From contig JANQKF010000022.1 in NCBI GenBank assembly GCA_028281285.1, forward strand, positions 62,001 to 126,000: a stretch of DNA of 64,000 nt. The letters run 5' to 3'. Every line of letters begins with the position of its first letter. Position 1 is the stretch's first letter. Source of the DNA: Cyclobacteriaceae bacterium (lineage in GTDB: Bacteria; Bacteroidota; Bacteroidia; Cytophagales; Cyclobacteriaceae). The notes below the pieces were generated by a model. It made no database searches, had not been told where the DNA came from, and worked only from the letters and a program-made list of their open reading frames with translations. Shown piece by piece: positions 54,598 through 63,703 of the stretch. The translations under genes were made by a program, and so were the position numbers.

Positions 54598-57500
54598 CTA
54601 TTTTTTGTCTACAATCGTTGCTATTTCGGCTACCGTAGGATTGTCCATAATATCTCTGATGGACAAATTCTTGCTGAATTCCTTTCGCAGCTTATTGACT
54701 AAGATAGTGGCTAATAGTGAATGCCCACCAATCTCGAAGAAATTATCATGTCTTCCGATTTTGTCAATCCCAAAAAGATTTTCCCAATTTTTGGCTACTC
54801 GCTTTTCTGTATCTGTGGTGGGTTTGACATAAGACATCGTTAATTCCGGGCGCGAGAATTTTGGCTTATTCTCTTCTGCTGCTTGTTGAGAGTCACGCTC
54901 TTTAAAGAACTCCCGTTTGATCCAAAGATCGATCTTACGTTGCAAATCACGAGTGGAAATAGTGATTATCGGACTGCCTTTGGATCCCAGTATCCTCTTA
55001 AGGATTTCCTGTCCTTCCTTTGAGGTAATTCCATTTTTCAACTCATTGTCGAACCACTCCTTCAGTTCTTTGGGTACATAGGTTTTTAACCCCATACCGG
55101 TTTCTCCCCACATGTCCCAACCTACTGAAACAATATTTCCTGCTCCTTTTAGCTTGGTGTTGGCTGCAATCGAATCCATGTAGTGATTAGCCGAACAGTA
55201 GTCAGTCAAACCGACACCACCTAATACTGAAGCAATGGATGAGCAGAATAGCATATAATCCAGTTCATGCGCCTTGAATAACTTCATCAAGACATCTGTT
55301 CCTTCAATTTTGGGAAGCATCACCTTTTCTACATCCTTGGGTTCACGTAACTGCATAATACCTTCGCCTGGAATTCCAGCAGCATGAACGACTCCCGTTA
55401 TGGAACCAAATCTCTTTTCTGCTTTCGCTATTCCGGCTTTCATCTTCTTTAGATCGGCTATATCACTTTGAATAAAGTGTACTCGAGCACCCTTTTTTAT
55501 CAGTCGTTTGAGCCTCTTGATTTTTTGCCTTGTGATATCCGAGACCGGGTGTTTCTTCAAGTAAGTCTCCCAATCTTTTTGAGCTGGAAACTTAGATCTG
55601 CTGGTGAAAATGAGGACCGGTTTTGAATGTTGACAGAAAAACTCGGCCATCACCAAGCCAAGGCCACCTAAACCACCAGTGAGAAGGATCACAGCATCTT
55701 TCCTTAATGAAAAGGATTTCGTCTTATCAATCGGGTGTTTTTCGAACTCCTGTACCCAGCGATGTCCATTTCGATAGGCGAGAATCTGCTCTTCCATTCG
55801 CCCTACTGTTTCATTGATCACCTTCTCAGCCATTTCTTCGGCTGAGCAGTCATCATCTTTTAGGTCCAAATGAACACTGCTTACATTCGAGAACTCTTGA
55901 GGGATCACTTTGATAGGACCAATGAGTTCTGATGCTCTATGATTGACCGCTTCATTGCCTATCACCTGGTAAGCCTGATCGGTCACTACAGTAAGGTTTA
56001 AATCCTTTATGTAATTGTACTTGCCGAGAGTTTGCGCAAAAAACAGAAGACTATGAAACCCTTGATAATCCCCTTTTTTCCTTTCACCGATACTGTAATC
56101 CCAAAGGTGGATCACATGATGCGGAAGCTTCTTGAGTTTTTGTAATCGTTCAAAAAGAAGCCCGTAGTCTTCAAGCTTATTCGAGTCAATAACATATTCG
56201 AAATCAGAGATTTGCTCAAATTTGTCGCCCTTATAGACTCTATAAACACGTTGCTTTCCACCTTTGAGTGCTTGGTGAACTTGATCAGAGAGTTCGTTAT
56301 TTGTGGAGAAGATTAGCCAGTTTTTAATTCCCTTGAATTTGATTTCAGCTTCTCGTTTTATACTTCTTTTCCAGGTAGGTGTATAAAACCACTCTTTCAG
56401 GTCAGGATTCTTTACGAAGGCTTCTCGTTGTGACTTTTCAGCCTTCTTTGGACTTGGTGAGAACTTTTGTCGTTCAAATGGATAAGTGGGCAAAGGAATT
56501 CTTTTGGCACCTTGAACCCTTAAGCCGAACCAATCCGGATCAAACCCGTTTTGCCATAATCCGCCAATTGCATTCAGCGTTGCAGCCTTTGCATCGGCTC
56601 CTGATTCGTGACCACTTGGGAGGGTCGGGAATATCGGTTGTTTAGTGTGGGCGTTCTTATTCATTTTAATGAGCCCGGTAAGTGTATTTCCAGGTCCCAC
56701 TTCCAGTAACAGGTAATCATCATTCTTGATCAACCCATGAACAGCTCTCGAAAACAGCACGGGTTGCCTAATGTTTTTTCTCCAATAATCCGCGGAACTT
56801 AAAATACCGCTTCGCACAACCTTCCCGGTTACTGTTGATATCATATCAATCTTTGGAGATTTCGGGACAACCACCTCCTTGAAGGCCAATTCAAACTCAT
56901 CCAGTACCGGTTCCATGAGATGCGAATGAAAGGGATGAGAAGTTTTCAACGATTGAGCCACAATTCCCTTCTCTTTAAGCAATTGTTGCAGCTCACCAAT
57001 TGCTTCCGATGCCCCGGAAATCACGGATAGAGAAGGCGCATTCACCGCAGCCAGTGATAGGTCTTCGGACAAGTATTCTTTGAGTTCTTTTTCAGATAGT
57101 GTTACAGCCAACATATCTCCTGAGGGTTGTTGCTGTATTAGTTTACCGCGCGTTGCGATCAATGTTAGTGCCTCTTCAAGTGTAAACACCCCTGACAGAC
57201 ACGCAGCTACATATTCACCAACACTGTGGCCTACTACAGCATGTGGATTGATGCTCCAGCTCTGTAGTAGCTTTGCCATTGAATAAGAAATTGAGAATAT
57301 CGCAGGCTGTGCAAACTGTGTTTGAGCCAGTCTGGCTTCCTCTGTTTTGGTCCAGTTTTTTGGAAAGATTAACTCCAATAATGAGAAACCTGCTTTTTCC
57401 TGAATAATGGCCTCACATGCGTTCAGCGAATCTTTGAAAACGGATTCCTGTTCATAAAGGTCTTTGCCCATTCCAACATATTGGGAGCCTTGACCTGGGA

Positions 57501-59079
57501 ACAAGAAGGCAATTTTCTTGTCCGATCGCTCGGATGTAGTGAAAGTCTGTTTTTGGAGTTTCGAGATGAGCTCATCAATATGTGAAGCAACTACATGTGT
57601 TCTATACTTAAAATGCTTTCGACCCTCATTAAGTGAGAGAGCCAGGTCACCAATATTGGTTTCGGAATGAGACGAAAGAAAGGATTCAAGATCCTTTTTA
57701 CGTTGTTGTAGGGCCCAATTCGAACGTCCTGAAATTGTGATCAGGTTCGGGTTTGGAACTTGACTTACTGTCTCCGGAGATGGTGGAGCTTCAAGAATCA
57801 TATGTGCGTTTGTTCCTCCAAAGCCAAAAGCACTTACTCCTGCTCTTTGAGGAGCATTGAGTCCCTTAAAATCTGTCAATTCCGTTCCGACTGTGAAGTA
57901 TTCAGGGCTATAGTTGATTTCCGGATTGATCTGGTTGAAGTTGAGATGAGGTGGAATTTTCTGGTTTTCCAAGGAAAGTGCCACTTTGATCAATGCTGCA
58001 GCGCCTGCAGCGACATTAACATGACCAATATTTGTTTTCACTGAGCCGATTTTTCGAAAACCAGGTTCGGTAGGGCCATAACTATTCACCAGTGCATTGG
58101 CTTCAATGGGATCACCAACCATAGTGGCAGTTCCATGAGCCTCTAAATAGCCCACAGTTTTGGGGTCAACCCCCGAACTTTTGAGTGCAGTTTTGACTAC
58201 GGCTTCCTGCCCAGTCTGGCTAGGAGCTGTGTATCCAATTTTGTCGTTGCCATCGTTATTGATGGCTGATCCCTTGATTACCGCGTGAATATGATCACCA
58301 TCTTGTAGAGCAGCATCTAGTCGTTTGAGCACAACCACGCCAACTCCATCGCCAAATACGGTTCCACTGGCATTTTTGTCAAATGTTCTACAGTGACCAT
58401 CTTGGGATACCATCAATCCGTCTCGATAATCATACCCTGCTTTCATTGGCCAAGTGAGCGAAGCGCCACCAGCCAGGGCCATGTCGGTTTCTCCCTTTTG
58501 AATGGATTGACACGCTAAATGCACAGCAACCAAGGATGTGGAACAGGCAGTCAGTACGGTGAATGCCGGTCCATTCAAGTTCATGTTATGGGCCACACGA
58601 GTTGCTGTATACTCCCTGAAGTTGAGGATGAAGGTGTCGTACTGCTCAGAGGGTTCCGGGCCGATTTCATCATTGAGCATGTTCAGCCAAGCTTGATTTT
58701 CGTTTGCTCCGAAGAATGCACCAACTTTGGCTTCTGTTTTTTCCAGATTATAAGAGGCACTTTCCAAGGCTTCATGAGAGCATTCGTGGAGAAGCCGGAT
58801 CTGAGGATCCATTTTCATGGCATCTCTTGGAGGATAACCAAAGAAGTCAGCATCAAAGTAATCGCAGTCTTCCAAATAGCCTTTTGATCTGACATACTTG
58901 TCGGATTCGAGATGCAGTGGAGGAATACCCTGTTCGATAAGTTCCTTTTTTGTGAACTTGGAAATGGATTCTGTCCCATTGACGAGATTTGACCAATACT
59001 CATCAATATTCTTAGCCCCGGGGAACCTGCATGACATACCAATGATGGCGATGTCTTCAAATTGTTGGTTGTTGTTCAT
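54598..59079 (-). CDS. Single-module type I polyketide synthase (KS-AT-KR-ACP)
   Basis: A 1493-residue synthase. Ketosynthase about 5-430 with C179 (LTACSTSLVA) and both histidines (YLEAHGTAT, NIGHVNVAAG). Acyltransferase about 525-830 with S619 (GHSVGEYVA) and HPFHS, the pattern usual for malonyl-CoA. A structural reductase half (about 920-1130) precedes the active ketoreductase (about 1140-1310) with LTGGLGGLGLVMAEF and Y1294 in DYCSANHY. The carrier domain is at about 1415-1490 with S1454 (IGGHSLLA). No dehydratase, enoyl reductase, thioesterase or terminal reductase is present, so one beta-hydroxyacyl extension with trans or hydrolytic release is expected. The LDD motif of B-type ketoreductases is absent (AGIPGEG). 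It lies nine bases after the Sfp gene. Confidence 0.94.
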   Translation of the reverse strand: MNNNQQFEDIAIIGMSCRFPGAKNIDEYWSNLVNGTESISKFTKKELIEQGIPPLHLESDKYVRSKGYLEDCDYFDADFFGYPPRDAMKMDPQIRLLHECSHEALESASYNLEKTEAKVGAFFGANENQAWLNMLNDEIGPEPSEQYDTFILNFREYTATRVAHNMNLNGPAFTVLTACSTSLVAVHLACQSIQKGETDMALAGGASLTWPMKAGYDYRDGLMVSQDGHCRTFDKNASGTVFGDGVGVVVLKRLDAALQDGDHIHAVIKGSAINNDGNDKIGYTAPSQTGQEAVVKTALKSSGVDPKTVGYLEAHGTATMVGDPIEANALVNSYGPTEPGFRKIGSVKTNIGHVNVAAGAAALIKVALSLENQKIPPHLNFNQINPEINYSPEYFTVGTELTDFKGLNAPQRAGVSAFGFGGTNAHMILEAPPSPETVSQVPNPNLITISGRSNWALQQRKKDLESFLSSHSETNIGDLALSLNEGRKHFKYRTHVVASHIDELISKLQKQTFTTSERSDKKIAFLFPGQGSQYVGMGKDLYEQESVFKDSLNACEAIIQEKAGFSLLELIFPKNWTKTEEARLAQTQFAQPAIFSISYSMAKLLQSWSINPHAVVGHSVGEYVAACLSGVFTLEEALTLIATRGKLIQQQPSGDMLAVTLSEKELKEYLSEDLSLAAVNAPSLSVISGASEAIGELQQLLKEKGIVAQSLKTSHPFHSHLMEPVLDEFELAFKEVVVPKSPKIDMISTVTGKVVRSGILSSADYWRKNIRQPVLFSRAVHGLIKNDDYLLLEVGPGNTLTGLIKMNKNAHTKQPIFPTLPSGHESGADAKAATLNAIGGLWQNGFDPDWFGLRVQGAKRIPLPTYPFERQKFSPSPKKAEKSQREAFVKNPDLKEWFYTPTWKRSIKREAEIKFKGIKNWLIFSTNNELSDQVHQALKGGKQRVYRVYKGDKFEQISDFEYVIDSNKLEDYGLLFERLQKLKKLPHHVIHLWDYSIGERKKGDYQGFHSLLFFAQTLGKYNYIKDLNLTVVTDQAYQVIGNEAVNHRASELIGPIKVIPQEFSNVSSVHLDLKDDDCSAEEMAEKVINETVGRMEEQILAYRNGHRWVQEFEKHPIDKTKSFSLRKDAVILLTGGLGGLGLVMAEFFCQHSKPVLIFTSRSKFPAQKDWETYLKKHPVSDITRQKIKRLKRLIKKGARVHFIQSDIADLKKMKAGIAKAEKRFGSITGVVHAAGIPGEGIMQLREPKDVEKVMLPKIEGTDVLMKLFKAHELDYMLFCSSIASVLGGVGLTDYCSANHYMDSIAANTKLKGAGNIVSVGWDMWGETGMGLKTYVPKELKEWFDNELKNGITSKEGQEILKRILGSKGSPIITISTRDLQRKIDLWIKREFFKERDSQQAAEENKPKFSRPELTMSYVKPTTDTEKRVAKNWENLFGIDKIGRHDNFFEIGGHSLLATILVNKLRKEFSKNLSIRDIMDNPTVAEIATIVDKK

Positions 59080-59088
59080 TTAGAGTTT

Positions 59089-59802
59089 TCAGTGCGAGAT
59101 AGCATCTATAATATCCTGAATATCAATGATGGTTACCTCTTTTTTGATATTTTTTGACCTTGTACAGACCGTAAGACTATAATCGGGATCAATCTCCAGG
59201 GGAACAAGGTTCCAGTCATCAACTTTGTTTTTTCTTATGAATAGAACAATCCCATTGGATCCGAATTGGATTTCCAAAGAGCCGGGAGAAATGGGGCCAC
59301 TTATACCATAACCCAAGGCTTTCAGATAGCTTTCCTTTGCGGTCCAAATACTATAAAACAAAGATGCTCTCTCTTTGACAGGGGTTGCTTGAATAAACTC
59401 CTTTTCATTGTTGTCCAGAAGGTAATTCACTTCCTCCAGATCAATGGTATTCTTCTTCTCTATATCAATTCCGATTTCGTCTGTGTCTAAGGCACAGACG
59501 ACCCAGGCTCCGGAATGCGACAGATTAAAATGGAGATTTTCTGAATTTCTTACAGCAGGTTTGCCATTTTCGGAAACCTCATAACGAAAGCTTGAGGGGC
59601 TCAATTCGGTTTTCTCACAAATTAAATACCTTACCAGAGCATTGGAGATTAATGACCTAAGTTGATCTTTCTCAAATCTAAAGGATTCAACTTTCTGGAT
59701 GATATCATCCGAGAATGAACTTTTGAGATCCGAAAGATTGAACTTTGGCTCTTCCGGAATATTGATTGAGAATACTTCAACTTCTACCATTACTAAGACC
59801 AA
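59089..59802 (-). CDS. Sfp-type 4'-phosphopantetheinyl transferase
   Basis: A 237-residue enzyme that moves phosphopantetheine from CoA to carrier proteins. The two family motifs are present: IGIDIEKK (Mg-binding Asp) and WTAKESYLKALGYGIS (Glu and Lys catalytic residues), plus the preceding FNLSHSGAWVVCA. It starts a three-gene operon with the polyketide synthase (nine-base gap) and the membrane protein and surely activates the synthase's Ser1454. The start could be at 59802 or at the ATG four codons later (59790). The arsC stop lies 35 bases upstream on the same strand, close enough for read-through. Confidence 0.93.
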   Translation of the reverse strand: MVLVMVEVEVFSINIPEEPKFNLSDLKSSFSDDIIQKVESFRFEKDQLRSLISNALVRYLICEKTELSPSSFRYEVSENGKPAVRNSENLHFNLSHSGAWVVCALDTDEIGIDIEKKNTIDLEEVNYLLDNNEKEFIQATPVKERASLFYSIWTAKESYLKALGYGISGPISPGSLEIQFGSNGIVLFIRKNKVDDWNLVPLEIDPDYSLTVCTRSKNIKKEVTIIDIQDIIDAISH

Positions 59803-59837
59803 AGTACTGGCTTTGGCTTATTTTCTCCAACAGTTTT

Positions 59838-60251
59838 CTAGAGCTCGTTGGCAACGAATTCTTCAGAATAATCTCTAATCATATCTCGAACTCTTCGGAA
59901 TTCTGAAAGAATTTCATCTTCAGTCCCTGTGACCTTTGCCGGATCAGGAAAATTATAATGGAATTTATCGGCTGATGAAGGGAAAACCGGACACCGTTCC
60001 TTGGCATTATCACATACGGTAATCACTTTGTCAAAAGGTTGACCAAAATATTCATCGATGTTATTGGAGGTGTGATTGCTTATATCTACTCCATCTTCAG
60101 CCATCACTTTAATTGCTCTCGCATTGACACCATGTGTTTCCACTCCTGCACTAACTATTTGTGCCTTATTTCTGGCAAAGTGTCTTAGGTAACCTTCTGC
60201 TATTTGTGAGCGGCAAGAATTTCCAGTACAAAGCACTATAACCTTTTTCAT
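59838..60251 (-). CDS. arsC: Thioredoxin-type arsenate reductase ArsC
   Basis: A 137-residue low-molecular-weight-phosphatase-fold arsenate reductase that reduces As(V) to As(III). The P-loop is VLCTGNSCRSQ (nucleophile Cys8). The second and third redox cysteines are in VCDNAKERCPVFP, seven residues apart, as in the thioredoxin-dependent S. aureus/B. subtilis type. Its ATG overlaps the aquaporin stop (TAATG). It is the last gene of arsR-arsI-aqp-arsC. The product arsenite could leave through the aquaporin. Confidence 0.95.
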   Translation of the reverse strand: MKKVIVLCTGNSCRSQIAEGYLRHFARNKAQIVSAGVETHGVNARAIKVMAEDGVDISNHTSNNIDEYFGQPFDKVITVCDNAKERCPVFPSSADKFHYNFPDPAKVTGTEDEILSEFRRVRDMIRDYSEEFVANEL

Positions 60252-60928
60252 TATTCTGTTGATTTTGCGTTAATGATCTTCCAGACGGGAATACTTAAAA
60301 GCGCTCCTAATATGGGAGCGACAATATAAATCCAGAGGCCGGCCAAATTTCCGATTGCCAGGGCAGGACCTATTGACCTTGCCGGATTCAAAGATGCCCG
60401 TGTAACCGGACCTGCGAAAAGTGCTGCTACCATTATGTAAAACCCGATGGCGATGGCAGCTACAATACCTTCTTCCTTCGATCCGTTTGCAACATTAAGG
60501 ATTACGAGCATCAGAATAAATGTGATGATAGTTTCTACGATAAAGGCTTGGGTCTCGGAGCCTGAGAACAAAGTCATACCAATTTCCTGACTCTCCGGAA
60601 AGAGAGATGTGAGTACAAGGCCGGCTGTGGTTGCCCCTAGGATTTGGGAAACTATATAAGTTGGAACTTCATTGAGTTTCAGTCTTCCTGTGGCCCAAAA
60701 GCTGATAGTAACGGCTGGATTAATATGACAGCCAGAAATTTTTCCAAGGCTATAGATCATGATCATGACTATTGCTCCCCAAACAATTCCAACCCCAACG
60801 TGCGTCACGGTACCACCAGTGATTTCGTTGACCGTCATGGCACCACAACCACAGAAGACCATGATGAAGGTTCCGACAAATTCTGCTAATGGCTTAGATA
60901 GTTTAGCAGCAACCACTGTCTGGCTCAC
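60251..60928 (-). CDS. MIP-family channel (arsenite-associated aquaglyceroporin, AqpS-like)
   Basis: A 225-residue major-intrinsic-protein channel with six transmembrane helices and both NPA boxes: CHINPAVTIS and SLNPARSIGP. MIP channels can pass uncharged arsenite. Lying between arsI and arsC it takes the place of the ArsB or ACR3 pump, as AqpS does in Sinorhizobium meliloti. The start at 60928 overlaps the arsI end by 26 bases. It could also act as a water or glycerol channel, but the context makes arsenite the favoured substrate. Confidence 0.93.
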   Translation of the reverse strand: MSQTVVAAKLSKPLAEFVGTFIMVFCGCGAMTVNEITGGTVTHVGVGIVWGAIVMIMIYSLGKISGCHINPAVTISFWATGRLKLNEVPTYIVSQILGATTAGLVLTSLFPESQEIGMTLFSGSETQAFIVETIITFILMLVILNVANGSKEEGIVAAIAIGFYIMVAALFAGPVTRASLNPARSIGPALAIGNLAGLWIYIVAPILGALLSIPVWKIINAKSTE

Positions 60929-61409
60929 AAGTCACTTTGTTTAGGTCTGAAAGTCTAATTCGTTTTTTCTCCACTTTTGGAGGCATGCAACAAGCGGTTG
61001 CTGAGGAGTCCTCAAATCGAGGGTCGTTGAAGCTGGTATCGTGATGGAAATAGTAGACTTCCCATTGATGCCCATCAGGGTCACTAACCCAAAACTTGTC
61101 CTGATTGGCATAGCAGCAATTCGTACCTATTTCTTCCTTCTGTACGAGGTTTTTGTCACGAGCTATGGTAAGAAGAGCGTTGAGCCTTTCTTCAGTTTCA
61201 ACCTGGAATCCGAGATGGCCAAAGTTTGATTGAACACGGTCTTTATTTTGAACGAAACTGATAATCAAAGAAGGTTTCTCCAGCACATATTTGGCATAGT
61301 CGGCCATCACCTTATCAGGACCTTGACCAAAGAAATTAGTATAGAACTGAACTGTATTCTGCACGTTTTTAACATAAAGGCTTACGTGCATCCTGGGGAA
61401 GCTAGACAT
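60903..61409 (-). CDS. arsI: ArsI/CadI-family C-As lyase-like dioxygenase
   Basis: A 168-residue vicinal-oxygen-chelate protein. Metal-binding HVSLYVKNVQNTVQFY, FGHLGFQVETEE and WEVYYF match ArsI, the non-heme-iron enzyme that cleaves the carbon-arsenic bond of trivalent organoarsenicals. The adjacent cysteines in TNCCYANQDKFWVSDPDGHQ correspond to its arsenic-binding pair. The C-terminus carries further cysteines (TACCMPP, CEPDSGCC). It overlaps the aquaporin gene by 26 bases. CadI-named homologues exist, so cadmium is the alternative association, but the operon is clearly an arsenic one. Confidence 0.9.
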   Translation of the reverse strand: MSSFPRMHVSLYVKNVQNTVQFYTNFFGQGPDKVMADYAKYVLEKPSLIISFVQNKDRVQSNFGHLGFQVETEERLNALLTIARDKNLVQKEEIGTNCCYANQDKFWVSDPDGHQWEVYYFHHDTSFNDPRFEDSSATACCMPPKVEKKRIRLSDLNKVTCEPDSGCC

Positions 61410-61426
61410 AGTGTGATTTTTACTTC

Positions 61427-61442
61427 ATTGCAATATTACGAT
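61427..61442. promoter_or_regulatory. Candidate ArsR operator between arsR and arsI
   Basis: ATTGCAAT and ATTACGAT form an imperfect inverted repeat (6 of 8) 18 bases upstream of arsI, overlapping a near-consensus -7 element TAATATTG on the minus strand. ArsR binding is inferred from position. Confidence 0.35.
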
Positions 61443-61460
61443 AAAAGAATTCAAATTTTT

Positions 61461-61790
61461 TTAACAGCATTCAAAATCTGGATTAAATCCTTGAAACAGG
61501 GAGTCGAAAGTACCCTGAATCTCTTTCCATTTTTCCGGGTTGATGCAATAGGAGATGCTGGTGCCCTCGATGGTGCCTTGAATGATGCCTACTTCCTTTA
61601 ATTCGCGCAAGTGCTGAGAAATTGTGGCTTGGGCCAATCCAAGTTCAGCTACAAGATCACTATTAATGCATGCATTTGCCTTAATGAGGTGCTGTACTAT
61701 GGCTATTCGTGCGGGATGGGCCAGAGCCTTGGCCATGGCCGCAAGTTGGTTCTGTTTAAGGGTAAAGTTTTCGGTTTTAGTTACTCCCAT
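61461..61790 (-). CDS. arsR: ArsR-family metalloregulator
   Basis: A 109-residue winged-helix repressor. KALAHPARIAIVQHLIKANA is the ArsR entry helix, and LVAELGLAQATISQHLRELK is the recognition helix pair. Cysteines available for As(III) are in KANACIN and the C-terminal FECC, a placement different from the ELCVCDL type of E. coli, as in independently evolved ArsR proteins. The start at ATG 61790, immediately after the rny stop, is preferred over a TTG four codons upstream. It is followed after 51 bases by arsI; it presumably represses arsI-aqp-arsC and itself. Confidence 0.92.
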   Translation of the reverse strand: MGVTKTENFTLKQNQLAAMAKALAHPARIAIVQHLIKANACINSDLVAELGLAQATISQHLRELKEVGIIQGTIEGTSISYCINPEKWKEIQGTFDSLFQGFNPDFECC

Positions 61791-61791
61791 T

Positions 61792-63357
61792 TTATTTGGC
61801 AAAGTTAACCGCCCGCATTTCCCTGATCACGGTTACCTTAATCTGCCCGGGATACTGCATGTCCTTCTCGATCTTCTGAGAAATATCAAATGACAGCTGA
61901 CTGGCTTGGGTATCGGTGACAGATTCTGAGTCGACCATGACACGTAACTCACGACCTGCCTGGATCGCATAGCACTTATTTACACCGTCAAATTCAAGTG
62001 CCAGGGCCTCAAGTTCTTTAAGTCGTTTGATATATGATTCCATGATCTCCCTTCTGGCTCCAGGTCGTGAACCAGAGATCGCATCACAGGCCTGAACCAA
62101 CGGAGAAATCATTGTGGTCATTTCAATTTCATCATGGTGTGCCCCGATGGCATTGCATACTTCAGGATGTTCCTTGTACTTTTTGGCGAGTTCCATTCCT
62201 AGCAGGGCATGTGGCATTTCAGGTTCTTCCGGCCACACCTTCCCAATGTCATGAAGAAGGCCGGCCCTTTTTGCTCGTTTGGCATTCAGACCTAATTCAG
62301 ATGCCATAGTGGAACAGAGGTTGGCCACTTCTCGAGAGTGCTGGAGTAAATTCTGACCATAGGATGACCGGAATCTCATTCTTCCCACCATTTTGATCAG
62401 TTCGGGGTGGAGCCCATGTATCCCGAGATCTATCACAGTCCGTTCGCCTATCTCAACAATTTCTTCTTCGATGTTTTTGGTAGTCTTCGAGACTACCTCT
62501 TCGATTCTGGCAGGGTGGATCCTACCATCCTGAACCAATCGATGTAAGGAAAGGCGTGTTATTTCCCTTCTGACTGGGTCAAAACCTGAAATAATAATTG
62601 CCTCAGGAGTGTCATCAACGATAATCTCAACACCGGTTGCTGATTCCAGTGCACGGATATTCCTTCCTTCCCGGCCTATAATTTTTCCTTTGATGTCGTC
62701 ACTTTCAATATTGAAAATCGAAACACAATTTTCAATGGCATGTTCAGTGGCTGTTCTTTGGATCGACTCAATTACTATTTTCTTAGCTTGTTTAGCCCCG
62801 GAAAGTTTAGCTTCATCTATGATGTCCTTGACCAGGGCAGATGCTTTGGATTCCGCCTCATCCTTCAATGTTTCAATGAGTTGTTCTCTGGCTTCGTCTG
62901 CAGAAAGCTGCGCCATCTTTTCCAAGGCCTTCACCTTTTCCTCTTTCTTTTTCTCCAGGTCGTCCTTTCGTTTCTTGACTATTTCGAGTTGAGTTTCGAG
63001 GTTTTCCCTCATACTATCAATTTCGTCTTCTCTGCGCTTGATTTGCTCAGCCTGTTTTGACAAGTGAGATTCCCGTTGCTTTAGCTTGTTTTCGTTCGAG
63101 ATGATTTGGTTTTTCTTACGATTGCTCTCTTCCTCAAATTGGGATTTGAGCTTCATGTATTTTTCCTTGGCCTCAAGGATTTTATCTTTTTTGATGTTTT
63201 CAGCCCTTAATTCGGCTTCCTTAACCATTTGTTTTCCTTTTTCTTCAAGAAGCTCTGCTTGTTTGGTATTGAACTTTTGCAAAAGGAAGCGGCCAATTAG
63301 AATTCCTACAACCAAGGCACCTAATCCGGCTATTAGAATAGTTGTGATGTCTCCCAT
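61792..63357 (-). CDS. rny: Ribonuclease Y
   Basis: Membrane-anchored endoribonuclease for mRNA turnover (521 residues). An N-terminal transmembrane helix (about 5-25) is followed by a long charged coiled coil (about 30-200), a KH domain (about 210-270, [17 protein letters not shown]), and an HD domain with [20 protein letters not shown] (metal-binding His-Asp) and [11 protein letters not shown]. It ends with the family's [14 protein letters not shown]. Length and order are standard. It lies 51 bases after zapA. Confidence 0.97.
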   Translation of the reverse strand: MGDITTILIAGLGALVVGILIGRFLLQKFNTKQAELLEEKGKQMVKEAELRAENIKKDKILEAKEKYMKLKSQFEEESNRKKNQIISNENKLKQRESHLSKQAEQIKRREDEIDSMRENLETQLEIVKKRKDDLEKKKEEKVKALEKMAQLSADEAREQLIETLKDEAESKASALVKDIIDEAKLSGAKQAKKIVIESIQRTATEHAIENCVSIFNIESDDIKGKIIGREGRNIRALESATGVEIIVDDTPEAIIISGFDPVRREITRLSLHRLVQDGRIHPARIEEVVSKTTKNIEEEIVEIGERTVIDLGIHGLHPELIKMVGRMRFRSSYGQNLLQHSREVANLCSTMASELGLNAKRAKRAGLLHDIGKVWPEEPEMPHALLGMELAKKYKEHPEVCNAIGAHHDEIEMTTMISPLVQACDAISGSRPGARREIMESYIKRLKELEALALEFDGVNKCYAIQAGRELRVMVDSESVTDTQASQLSFDISQKIEKDMQYPGQIKVTVIREMRAVNFAK

Positions 63358-63408
63358 ACTTATATATATCTATGCAGATATAGAGGAAGCGGAGTGAAAT
63401 CGAGTAGG

Positions 63409-63696
63409 TTAGGAGAGGGCGTTTGAGATTATCGTTTCCAGCTGAGAAATCTTTTCATCAGCACTGACATTGAATTCTGAGACTTGATCTTCGGTTGCCA
63501 TTTGTTGATTTAAACAATCAAATGCCACCATAGCCAATAAGTCTTGTTTGTCGTCTATTCCGAACTGTTCTCGGTAATTCTTAAGTTTCTCGTTAATTAA
63601 TTTGCTTGCTTTTCTCACCCGCTCTTCATCAGCAGGCTTCACCTTCATCGGGTAATCCCGATCTCCTATTTTTATTTTTATTGATAGTATATCCAC
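63409..63696 (-). CDS. zapA: Cell division protein ZapA
   Basis: A 95-residue FtsZ-ring stabiliser. It has a small beta-rich head (SIKIKIGDRDYPMKV), the arginine/lysine helix EERVRKASKLINEKLKNYRE, and a C-terminal coiled coil that forms the tetramer. It lies seven bases after the coiled-coil gene at 63704 and upstream of rny, an arrangement usual in Bacteroidota. Confidence 0.92.
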   Translation of the reverse strand: MDILSIKIKIGDRDYPMKVKPADEERVRKASKLINEKLKNYREQFGIDDKQDLLAMVAFDCLNQQMATEDQVSEFNVSADEKISQLETIISNALS

Positions 63697-63703
63697 GTTC
63701 TGG

